From: Drosophila miranda
Taxonomy: Eukaryota; Arthropoda; Insecta; Diptera; Drosophilidae
Length of the DNA stretch: 64,000 bases
Reading direction: 5' to 3'
Assembly (NCBI RefSeq): GCF_003369915.1
Contig: NC_046677.1
Coordinates: 27,484,913-27,548,912, forward strand
Shown: positions 24,719 to 34,755 of the stretch, in pieces
Layout of the letters: the number at the start of each line of letters is the position of its first letter
Numbering within the stretch: the first letter of the stretch is position 1
Translations under genes and position numbers: made by a program
Notes under the pieces: generated by a model
Seen by the model: the letters and a program-made list of their open reading frames with translations, nothing else
Database searches by the model: none
Told to the model about the DNA's origin: nothing

Positions 24719-25867
24719 ACAACAACAACAGCTTGTGGGAAACCAGACGCCGACGCAACAGCCGCCAACGCCACAGATGCCCACGCCGCAGATGATACCC
24801 AGTCCGGCACTGGTGCCGCAGTCCAGCCCCCAGATGATGATGCAGAATCCACAGCGAAACATACGCCAGCAGTCGCCGAGCAATGCCTCCATCAACACGC
24901 CTGGCCAGGTGACAGGCAACAGTCCGTTCAATCCACAGGAGGAGGCACTGTATAGGGAAAAGTACAAGCAGTTGACCAAATACATAGAGCCACTGAAACG
25001 CATGCTCGCGAAGATCAGCAACGATGGCACCAGTGAGTGACAATCGATAAATACCACAGAGATTCTCTTTCAACTCAAACTTTTCCTGTTTAGATGTGGA
25101 GAAGATGACCAAAATGAGCAAGCTGCTGGAGATCCTGTGCAATCCCACGCAGCGTGTGCCACTGGAAACGCTGCTCAAGTGCGAGAAAGCACTGGAGAGA
25201 ATGGATCTGATCTCCATTTCGGGCCAACAGTTTGGCGTAAGCTATCAAAATACACTCCAACGAGTCATGCCCTCAAATATTGTCTTCTTTTTCCCCCTAG
25301 AAATCCTCGAATCCACTTTTGGAGGTCATCAATACCACGCTACAGAGTCCCATAGCCAATCACACATTGCATCGCACATTCCGACCCACACTGGAGTTGC
25401 TCTTCGGCACGGATATCGTGGCTCCGGTTCCCGCAAAGAAACCGCGTATTGAGGAGAAGTCCTCGCCCTTCGAGCAGGATGTGCCCCATGTGCTGCAGGG
25501 CGAGATTGCCCGCCTGGACACCAAGTTCAAGGTGAAGCTGGACACCACCTCGCAGATCAACAATAAGTCTATTCGGTTGATCTGCTGCCTGGACGACAAG
25601 CGACTGCCCAGTGTCCCGCCAGTGTGCGTCAGTGTCCCGGAGGAGTACCCGTGGCAGGCGCCCGACTGCTCCCTCACCCAACAGGAGTACTCGGCCACGC
25701 CCTTCCTGCAGACCGTGCAACAGGCTCTGATTGCACGTATCTCCATGCTCCCGAAGAACTACTCGCTCTCGCACCTACTCGACACCTGGGAAATGGCCGT
25801 GCGACAGGCCTGCTCGCCCCAGACCAAACCCAAGGTCTGCGAATTTACCGCTCTTTTTGGGGTGTGA
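23343..25867 (+). CDS. Med15: Mediator tail subunit 15 (ARC105)
   Basis: Five exons, 23343-23395, 23448-24216, 24270-25032, 25094-25236 and 25301-25867, all with GT/AG introns of 52-64 bp, encode 764 aa. The N-terminus (about residues 3-70, [17 protein letters not shown] onwards) is the KIX-like activator-binding domain of MED15, with the family's MENHIF and [13 protein letters not shown] blocks. The middle (about 70-480) is Gln-, Met- and Gly-rich, with two poly-Gln tracts. From about residue 490 lies the conserved MED15 C-terminal domain ([18 protein letters not shown], then [17 protein letters not shown]), ending in TALFGV. It sits in the Mediator tail in the nucleus and links activators (SREBP- and Smad-type in animals) to RNA polymerase II. 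The length is close to the melanogaster protein. The promoter is directly upstream and a poly(A) signal follows at 26031. Confidence 0.95.
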
Positions 25868-26030
25868 ATAATGATCTGAAAGTACTTAGTGTTAGGTGAA
25901 AACTTATTCTATATCGTATGATTATCGTCAATATATCAACTTATCATTTGATTCGAGAGAACCCATTGCAAAAAATGATCTGGTAAAGGAAATATTCGTA
26001 TTTAGTGTAAGAGTATTCCATATCGTATAA

Positions 26031-26036
26031 AATAAA
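26031..26036 (+). terminator. Med15 poly(A) signal
   Basis: AATAAA lies 164 bp after the stop codon, in AT-rich sequence, and is the first perfect signal downstream. Confidence 0.7.
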
Positions 26037-26304
26037 CCGAAGAAACTATGAAGCATCGAACGAAAATGTGAATGTATATCGTATTTCATAGTCGTCGATA
26101 ACAATACCAACATTTATTTAATGTCTGCGACAGGTTCTCTTCAAAGTTAAGACACATTTCGAAGATATATCCTAAATCAAAGAATCCATTGCGATTCCAT
26201 TAATTTGCTTTCCAAAGCAAGGGTTTTTATATCTTTTCTAATAATGGTAATAATAGCGTCTGGAGTGAAAATAGGACTCCTTGAACTACTTCACATGTTT
26301 CACA

Positions 26305-26481
26305 ATGAATGATCTTTCCTTACCGAGTCCTGTAGATATGGACGTTCAATATATGTCGGAAATTAAATCTCCAAACTATCCATATTTTGATTTGATTCAT
26401 TTGACCGACTATATTCTACAGGAAGAACTTTATCTACCTCCTGAATCTCTAATTTCTGCTGAAAACAGTCTTGAATCCTAG
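26305..26481 (+). CDS. Possible small ORF (58 aa), unknown
   Basis: This ORF starts at ATG 26305 and stops at a TAG at 26479-26481, between the Med15 poly(A) signal and cbt. The product begins MNDLSLPSPVDMDVQYM and is acidic, with a Pro/Tyr-rich middle and ending SAENSLES. The mixed composition, without low-complexity bias, looks more protein-like than the usual intergenic frames, but codons are AT-rich and I see no promoter. It could be a small gene, an unannotated exon or chance. Confidence 0.25.
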   Translation: MNDLSLPSPVDMDVQYMSEIKSPNYPYFDLIHLTDYILQEELYLPPESLISAENSLES

Positions 26482-27309
26482 TTATAATTCATATTCAAAA
26501 CCGACTACCATCCTTCACTGGATCTGATATTTCCCATAAATCAAAGTAAAATTTAAACATAACTATGTTTCATATCCATTTGCTTTATAGAAAAGCCTTA
26601 ATGTATTTGCAAATCTATCGAAATTTAGTGCCAGATATCCTGATGTCCCACTGGTTTTTATATATGTGCTTCCTTCCCGCCCATGGAGAAAATACTCGAA
26701 TTTGAAATTATTTTGGAAAATATATATATTTTCGTTTTGTTTTGAGACTTGGTCCGTGTGGGGGATCCATTATGATTTTGTTGTTTCTTTTGTTCTTTTC
26801 CACATTTAGCAATAAATACAATTGTTGTGTTGTGTAAGATTAGGAGAATTAAGAGTACGAGCGATAACTACAATATGTTACAATAGAAAATAGTTAATAG
26901 TTAAGAAAACTTAAATATCACAGATGTTGCCGCTAAATATACGCGTATATGTGTATAAAGACGCACTAGGTATAATCAGAATTAGAATTAGAAGATCGCT
27001 AAACTAAGATGTGCTCTGTGCCCTTGGAAAGAAAGAAGTGGCGCCTCCGCTTCTCCGCCACTGATCATTGGAACGGATCGCGTGCGATCCAGAACCAGAT
27101 CGAAGCGTAGCAAAGGTTACTGAATATTAATTTGATATATGCACAAAACGATGACAAGATCTAGCTCTTAATCTATCTCTTAAGACTACACCCCCAGCTG
27201 GGCTCCGCTCTTGCTCTATCTTAATCCTTCTGCTCTCCAGCTGGTGGGTGATACTGTGTTGTGGGATGAGATTGGTTTGGCGTTCCTCCTGCTCTCTGCT
27301 GGTCCTCCT
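26482..27309 (-). other. Intergenic DNA and probable cbt 3'UTR
   Basis: There is no coding signal. The DNA is AT-rich, with T-rich runs near 26730-26800. It probably contains the cbt 3' UTR on the minus strand; I could not pick its poly(A) site with confidence. Confidence 0.45.
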
Positions 27310-29965
27310 CTATCGCTGCGCCTGCAGAAGAGTTCCCACTCCGCTGAAACTAAAGCCGCTCGACTGCTGCTGCAGTCGCAGCAGATCCTGGGCACTGTAC
27401 ACCTGAAGCGTGGCTGGCGAGGATTGCGTGACTGGCAGCGATGTTTGTACTGAGCTGGAGACGGCCGCCGCTGGGGCAATGGCTCTCAGGTGCAGCGTGG
27501 GGTCGCAGAGGGCAGCCACGGATGCAGGTGATGCGGAGGCTACAGAGACGTTGCGGTTGACGCCGTTGGCCTTGTCCTTGTTGTGGCGCTTCACGTGCTT
27601 GGATAGGTGGTCGCTGCGCATGAATTTCTTCTGGCAGACGCCGCACTGGAACTTCTTCTCGCCGGTGTGGGTGCGCTTGTGACGGGACAGTTCGTCGGAG
27701 CGGGAGAAGCGCTTGTCGCAGTTCTCCCACTTGCAGACGAAGGGACGCTCGCCGGTGTGGACGCGCTGATGGGCCTTCAGGTGGCTGCTCTTGAAGTAGT
27801 TCTTGCCGCAATCCGGGAAGGTGCATTCGTAGATGCGGCTCCGGGTGGCCGCTGCCTGGGCGGCAGTAATGCGCTGATGCTTCTCGGCCGGCGATTCCTG
27901 AGAGCTAGGTGGCGGACATGGGTTTGGGCACTGTTGGGCGGCCACTGTGCTGAGCAGAAGCAGCTGGGATGCACAGGCGATTGATGGAGAGGCTGGTGGG
28001 GCGATAAGGATGCTGCTGGAGGGTGGCACAAAGGCAATGGGTTCCGTTTTCTCTGTTTGCGGCTCTTCCGCTGGTTCAGGAGTTGGAGCTGGGGCTTGGA
28101 CAGGTGCTGGTGGCTGGGGCAAAGCCACCTCAGCGGCCCTCTTGCGGTTCATCTTGAACTTGAGATTGCGCCACACATTTGCCTCGGGGTAGTCATCCTC
28201 CATAGCGGGACTGACTGTGCTGCTTGTCGCGGTAGTGCAGGAGGAGCTGCAGCTGGAGCTGGAGCTGTTATCATCCTGGGAGGAGGAGACGGCGCCCGAG
28301 CTGTTGACCCGCATGATGACACTGACGCGTTTGGGCTCATCATCGCTCTTGGACTCCTCCTCTTCCTCGGGCTTTTGTTGGTCGGGCGGCGGTGTCATGG
28401 TCATCGCAGGCTGTTCCAGACGTGGCTTCTTGCTGGGCACTTCATCCATTTCTGGGGCCTCATCCTCAGTGTCCGAGGGATTCGGTGTGATGATGCCGCC
28501 GCCATTCTTCTGGCTCTTCTGGGCCACCAGTTTTAGCTTGGCCTTCAGCAGATTCTCGTTCACCTGTTGCTCGTCCTTGACCACCTGAAGAGATAGAGAG
28601 AGGAAAGAGTGATGATTAGTAGGGGTTTAACAACCTGATCCCGGAGTGCATTCACATTCACGTCGTCCACGTTCACTTTTCCCCCAGACCGGACAATACA
28701 GCAGGGCTCTGACCCACAATGACTTTTGAGTCGAAATATTGTTGTTAATTACGCAGCCATCACGCAAGGCCGTTCACCGTTAACCTTAACCTGTCAGCGG
28801 TGGGTGGGGTGTAGGTTCATTGCACTCATTTTGGCCAAGAAGGTTGATATATAAATGTTTATTTTTTGGCGGTTTTTCCACTTTTTGTTTGAAAGCCGTA
28901 TGCCAACGGTTCAATGAAATTTGAATGGCCCGCCCAAAAGCAGGCAATGGAGAAGTGCAGCCACACTAATGACTACAGCTATGACGTGCTGCAGGTGGGC
29001 CGCAAGTGGTGGGTGCGAGGGGGAACGCTATATAAACGTCGTTGAAATCTTTTTATGGGCTCGGCACGTTGCTTTCCATTGTGTGTGTGAGTGCGTGACT
29101 CTGTTTGTTTGCCAGATAAATGAAAGGGGTGAGGGGGAGAGTGGGGCAGTATAAGCAATGTGACATATTTTTATGAGACCGGGGCTTGGCTGTGGCCCTG
29201 TGTTTGCCTAGCCTCTCTCTCCTCTTCTTCTTCTTCATAGTAGTATTTTCCTTGCCGTTTCGTCTAATTGGCAAACTCACCTTCGCATGCTCGTTCCCTC
29301 TCACACACAAACGAAAGCAAGCTCTCTCAAGCACAAGACTCTCCCAAATATGTCAAACAGAAGGTAAGGCGTGAGCGTATAGCAAAACATAATTAGAGGC
29401 CGTTATTTTCAGCTGCTTTACCTTCTATTTGATATGCCTTGCTTGCCCTCTCTTTGGACTAACTATGTGTGTGTGCGCTCCTCTCTCGGCGACGACGAGA
29501 CTGTATGCTGGTGTGCTAGGGGTCCAATGTTCATCCCCCGCTACACTCCGCCCGTTGTTTCTTTCCCATAAGACTGAGCATGCGGTGTTCACGTGAACGC
29601 GTGCTGGCTGCGTGATCTGGCCTAGCAATGGGTGGAAAAGAGATGGGACACTTTTGTTTTTAGAAACGCGACAAGTGGAAGCGAGACCGTAGAACGTCTG
29701 CTCCCATGGCCCCCCTGCGTGACTGTGGCCTGGGAGGAATGGGAGGAAAAATGTGCGGGAATTTCTGTTGAGGCCCAGGGTCCGGGATGCATTTGGCTCT
29801 AATCAATTTCACTATTCCACTAATCACAATCGCATTGTAGGTCAAACACACTCACTCCCCCTTGAGTCACACTTCCGATTTACTTACATTTTCCAATTTA
29901 TTTTCCCTGAGGGGGGGCGTTGCTGGCGGCGATGGCAGCAGCAGGGTATCCATATTCATATCCAT
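27310..29965 (-). CDS. cbt: Cabut, TIEG/KLF-type zinc-finger transcription factor
   Basis: Two minus-strand exons: 29965-29888 (26 codons, beginning [18 protein letters not shown]) and 28584-27310, joined in phase 0 across a 1.3-kb intron with a GTAAGT donor and a pyrimidine-rich acceptor. The product is 450 aa. An acidic Glu/Ser-rich region (about 95-135) and a Pro-rich region (about 180-215) precede three C2H2 fingers at about 280-360. The finger set ([19 protein letters not shown], then [19 protein letters not shown], then [17 protein letters not shown]) is that of KLF10/11, binding GC/GT boxes. Cabut is a nuclear repressor/activator acting in growth, JNK-linked dorsal closure, the circadian clock and sugar responses; it is a reported Mondo-Mlx target. 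A candidate Inr+DPE lies at 30210-30244. E-box palindromes in the intron and upstream fit known Clock or Mondo control, but this is inference. Confidence 0.95.
28585..29887 (-). other. cbt intron 1
   Basis: The intron is 1,303 bp, bounded on the minus strand by a GTAAGT donor (plus 29887-29882) and a TCTTCAG acceptor (plus 28585 upwards). It carries the palindrome GTTCACGTGAAC at 29587-29598 and a TATATAAA at about 29031 without an Inr. No other gene is visible. Confidence 0.85.
29579..29598. promoter_or_regulatory. Palindromic E-box in cbt intron
   Basis: GTTCACGTGAAC (29587-29598) is a perfect 12-bp palindrome around CACGTG. CATGCG five bases upstream (29579-29584) gives a weak ChoRE layout (CACGTG-N5-CACGTG with 4/6 in the second half). 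The 14-mer GTGTTCACGTGAAC recurs at 32044-32057. Confidence 0.45.
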
Positions 29966-30209
29966 TTCTTTGTGGTTTAGTCTTGCACTTTGCACTCTCT
30001 TTGCGTTGCACTTTTCTCTTTCACTCTACCCTGGTCTTGCTAGCCGGGTGTAGGAGTTAAATGTCTGTCTGTCTCTTTCTCTTATCACTTGTTTAATCTT
30101 TTATTTCTGCTCCGAGATTTTGCACAACTTTGTAACTGTTTCTTTTTTTAAACTCTTCAATGGACTGCGCTTTTCGGCCAGGCCGTGTGGAGCGGTAGCG
30201 GGAGCTAAG

Positions 30210-30244
30210 CGAACCGTTGCGTTCAGAATTCAAAAGACGAATGA
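30210..30244 (-). promoter_or_regulatory. Candidate cbt core promoter (Inr + DPE)
   Basis: On the minus strand TCATTC (30244-30239) matches the Inr TCAKTY, with A+1 at 30242. GGTTC starts exactly at +28 (30215) and matches the DPE RGWYV. This gives a 5'UTR of 277 nt to the cbt ATG. There is no TATA box; the layout fits developmental genes. Confidence 0.45.
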
Positions 30245-32045
30245 AACAACATTCAGTCAGCGGGCTCCCAACAGAGCTCCCTCTGCTGCCGCGTCGCGGT
30301 CGCTGCTACTCTGTGCTGTGTGTGCCTGTGTGTGTGCGAGGGAAGCGCCGACGTAATCACTTGTAAGTGGGTAGACATGAAGGTGTGTGTCGGGGGGAGG
30401 GCAAAAATCGTCATCGTCGTTTCGTGAGTGGAGCAACCAGTGCAATGAAACCGAATCGAATGGAACCTCGGGAACCCGGACAGCGGTCGGACAACAGCAG
30501 CCATCAGGCAGCGGCAACGTGGGCAGCAAAACGCCACTTTTCTTCTCTGCTCTGTGGATGAGACCCCCGACTGACATTCTGAAAAGGTCAGGTCTCTTGT
30601 GTTCGCTGCCTTCCCATTCCCTCCTCTACATAAATACATGCATACATACATATGTACGTATGTATGAATGTATGCTTTGAAATGGAAGATCTCTTAAGCG
30701 GAGAAGCGGCCACCACGTAACCAACGCATGGACGGACGTCATCAGCTGTTTACTTGAGACTTGTTTTTCGATGGTCGGATGGTTTAAGGAGGGGAACCGT
30801 CAGAAGATTCCATTCCAATTGGTGGGGGGCCCCGCCCCTGTCTATTCATAGGCTGTCCATGCACAAGCCGCGTGCACAGCACAGCACACATTCGCACAAA
30901 CAAACTTGTGGAGCTCACACAGACACACCCCAAAGCCATGACTGGGAGTCGGGCCGCCGCCAAAAGCTGACGCTGACGCAGTTGTTGCTACGGAAGTTCG
31001 TGATTAATCGAAAAAAAAAACAGGCTGGAACGCGGTCGAGACGGGGTCTTAGCCATTGAAACGCAATGGCAGACGCGCCTGGCATCCGATTAGACAGATC
31101 TCGGCCTCGTCGAATATATTTGCATGGGCATTATAGCCAAAGTCAGACTTTGATGTCTGGAAAGTCTCGAGTGGGGAGGGAGGCAAAGCACAAGATTTCA
31201 TTAATGGACGCAACACAAAGAGATAGCGAACGGTAGAATGAGAGACAATATTGGGAGATCAACAGTTGAGCGAATCGTCAGCGTTGCCAGCTGCTATGTA
31301 AATGTTAAGACATATCATGAAATTTAAAATGAGTCACTGTGTGGTGGAACTTTAAATAATCAAGTGGACAAGTAAACTTTAACCCAAACTGGCCACATAA
31401 ACAATTTAGTTTATGTATCAAATATATACATTAAGTAAATCTAACACACTGGCCTGGCAACGCTGTGTGTTCGCCTGTACAAGTTTTCAAAGCAAAAAGG
31501 GGCTCGTACACCGAACACACACAAAGAGAACCAGAGTGGAGAGAGAGAGCACGCCAGCAGAACAGCTGTGACTATTATAATGTAGCGTTGGTTGGCTCTC
31601 TTGCGCAACAACAACACAACTAGCAAGGCATGCCATAGAGGGTATCAAGTGTCTTCTAGAATCAGTAAGTACACTAACTGGCCTGGTTCCAAATCATGTG
31701 TTGGTCATTCCCAAATAGAAGTGATATTTTTTGTTCGTCGTGTATCCGATTAGTAGTACAGAATTTGCTTTCTTGATTCAACTACTGCTTAAATGGACCA
31801 ACTTCGAATCGTTTTATTTATCTGAAAACCAAGAAATTAAGCAATAGTAGACGAAAATTTAAAAAACTGAACACATCTATAATTACTGTGGTTCTAATAT
31901 TGAAGAATCGCTGGAGAAGGTATCGACTAGTCGACCCTTTGCGAATATAACCTTCTTACTGGCTGAGCATGTTTGCCTCTGGGTCTGTGGCTCTGTGTGT
32001 GTGTGCGTCAGTGTCTGGGACTGTATCACGCGTTGACCTCATGGT

Positions 32046-32057
32046 GTTCACGTGAAC
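32046..32057. promoter_or_regulatory. Second copy of palindromic E-box
   Basis: GTTCACGTGAAC is identical to the cbt intronic copy, and the preceding two bases also match. It lies about 1.8 kb upstream of the candidate cbt start site. Factor identity (Clock/Cycle, Mondo/Mlx or Max/Myc) is not decidable from sequence. Confidence 0.4.
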
Positions 32058-32823
32058 ATTTGTTGATACTTTGGTAGGCGTTCGTTCGCTGTGATGGAAT
32101 GAGAGGGACGGAGAGAGCGAGAAAGAGAGGCTAGCAGTCTGTGGCGTGCTTTTATCATGGAAGTGTGTGCGTATGTGTGTGGGTGTTTGTAGTGCTTGCG
32201 TTTTTTTTGGTTTTTGTTATTGGAAATGGAATTCGTGTGTAAATTTGCGCGGAACTGAAGCGCAGTCTCATGGCATGATGGCCTCCACTCTCTCGAATGT
32301 GGGCGTGTAAATGGGACGATATACCGTTACACCCGCTCGTCCCCTTGGAAGTGCACTGCATCGCTCATTTGGAATGAAAAAACTGCGTCGCAGTTGGAGG
32401 CCGCCTTAGCCTTACCTACCCCCTTCGCATGCCATTAGGGAAATCTCAGTAATTTAATCATCGTCAAGAGGTGGGTTGTTCATACAAAAGTATCTAAATT
32501 TAGACAGAAAAACTCTGCCGGACACTCGGTCCCCGGGGGCCAGGTTCAAGTTCAGCTTCCTTGACATGCATCTGGAGTGGAGGCCGCCCACGCCTACGCA
32601 CACACAGATACGCCCACCCACCTATCCCGATCCGAATCCAAATCCGGACTCGGAGAACACGTGCCCACGCACATTCTCAGTTGCACGTAGGCCGCCACAT
32701 ACCCCACGCCCAGCGGAAAGGCAGGCCGACCTTAGAAAGAGAAACGATAGTGGGCGAGAGAGCCCTTTTTGGAGGGAGAGAAAGAACTTGCGCATTGACG
32801 CAGTAGCGTTACGTAGCGTCTGG

Positions 32824-33418
32824 TGACGTCACACAGACTACTCTTTTGCTCCTGTTGCGCGTCAAAGGTCAAACGTAAGAAGCTTCGTCGGCCGACAATG
32901 ACGTTGGCGTTCCGGCACTGTACTCTCTCCGGGTTCAAGGCCTCTCTCTCTCTGCCACGATATGGATTATTAACGAGGAATTTCAAGCAAAAGCACAATC
33001 ACTAGCCCTGCCATGGCCATGTGTCTCTTTTCTCAATCGCCGGACATTCGGAGGAGGCGTTGCTCGAGCGTCAATCACAGGTGGAGCCGCCTGACGTCAG
33101 ACGCCCGGTCGTACAGTCCAACAGTCGAATCATGCAGCCAGCGAGTGAGCCGTACATAAAACATGAGTAAAGTATCTATAATTCGGCACGGCAACAACGT
33201 GAAAAGCGTCAACAGACGAGGCCCATTTTCCACTTCCCATATCCCCAAGTTTTTCTCCCTTGCCAGATTTTGCAATTCACTTTTGGCAAACATTTTCCTG
33301 ATGTTTTTCTTGGCCATCGCCCGAATGGGAAGGGGACTGGGTAAAACCCAGAAAAAAAAACTTGTCTCTGATCTCCCTCTAAGCACACGCGCTATCCTCA
33401 AAAGTCTCCATGACGTCA
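32824..33418. promoter_or_regulatory. Cluster of three perfect CRE/ATF sites
   Basis: TGACGTCA, the full palindromic CRE, occurs at 32824-32831, 33092-33099 and 33411-33418. A CRE-related TGACGTTG lies at about 32899 and a TTACGTA at about 32811. Chance expectation in 600 bp is about 0.01 per perfect site. They lie 2.6-3.2 kb upstream of the candidate cbt start. CREB/ATF or related bZIP factors are the natural candidates. Confidence 0.6.
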
Positions 33419-34738
33419 TGTGACTCGTGACCAAGCAACTCCATCAACAAAGCCGAAGACCTTACCTTTTCTTCTTCGTGCCCCTCCCCAATACAATACA
33501 ATACAATCATCTTCGGCTTCTTTTTTGTTGAATGTTTACGGATCCCAGGTGGCAGATTCATAAAATAAATCGAAACCTATTGGAAATAAATAAGAGGCGA
33601 CTTAGCAATCGAGCGGAACTATCGAAAGCGATCAGTTTTCACTCCGTATCTGCACGGCTTACCTTCTTTAGGAATCGCCTATTGCTATTCTGTTAACCGC
33701 TGCTGAAATCAGTAGTATACGGGAATTAGTATATATTAAGGTGTACAAATAAATATAACAACTTCTAAATCACTTACCTCTAAGAATATTTCATCAGTAA
33801 ACTTAATTCTAGCATACTTTCTTGAAGAATGTGACCATTATTTATTGAAGACTTTATTCCTGTAAACGATAGCTGATGGTTTCGCCTACATTAGCTCTAT
33901 AAGCGATCTAATTAGATATCCAGGTCTGTAGAACCTCTCTTGGGGTGTATACCTAAGATTCTTTTTAGGTTCCATCATGTGGTTCTAATGCGATACCGTA
34001 TGCGATGCGTTCTGCTCTCTGCCTACGTGCCGGAGAACGCGTTTCCATAGAAAACGTAACGCCATCGAAAACCCGGAATAGAGCGTGGGAAATATGTATC
34101 AAAATCTTTAGTAGAATTCAGAGGGGTAAACAGAATCCGAGACGTGCTGTAAACAATGAGACCAAAGGGCCAGGGCGGCCTTCAATTGGGGATTGCGGTG
34201 TTCCCCCAATGGAAATTTACGACGATGTGAAGGTTTTCCCCCATCCACAGTCGAATGGTTTTTGTTTTGAGCGCTCTCGTTTCTCGTTCTGGCCGCTCGA
34301 GGGGGCCGACCTTGGCCCAGTTCCTTCCCTTGCCAAATGTTCCATCTGAACTTGAAAGTTGTTGTCCGTGGCACAACGGGATGGGTTGTGTATGGTATGG
34401 GATGGAAGAAGGTTTCCCTGTCCCTGAACCGGTTCAGGTGAATGGGCATTAATGGGACAGTTGCCTCGGTCATATCGGGGCTCAGTTCATCTTCATCATC
34501 ATCGTCATCAAGCACAATGGGAATCAACAAATAACATCATCAATAAGTGGACAATACGAGTGTATATATGGCACACACAGAAATAAATCTAGAATAAGCA
34601 GCACCTCCACTGTGGGGGCAGGCAGGGGAGAGCGCAGAGCAAGCGCCGCCGCTGTAGATAGACCCGTTTTTTGTATGCCGACATCGACGTAGATTCCGAT
34701 TCCGATGTTGACGAGGTCGCTGGGCCTCTGATTGGGGG

Positions 34739-34755
34739 CACGTGAAGTCAACGTG
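34739..34755. promoter_or_regulatory. ChoRE-like double E-box
   Basis: CACGTG-AAGTC-AACGTG fits the carbohydrate response element (CACGTG-N5-CACGTG) with one mismatch and exact spacing. It lies about 4.5 kb upstream of the candidate cbt start; cbt is a reported Mondo-Mlx target. Confidence 0.45.

Noticed and set aside
24132..25217. A 361-codon minus-strand ORF across Med15
   Set aside because: Leu-rich runs are the antisense of the poly-Gln tracts. The Med15 plus-strand model is unequivocal.
29025..29045. TATATAAA in the cbt intron
   Set aside because: There is no Inr at the right distance and no ORF follows it.
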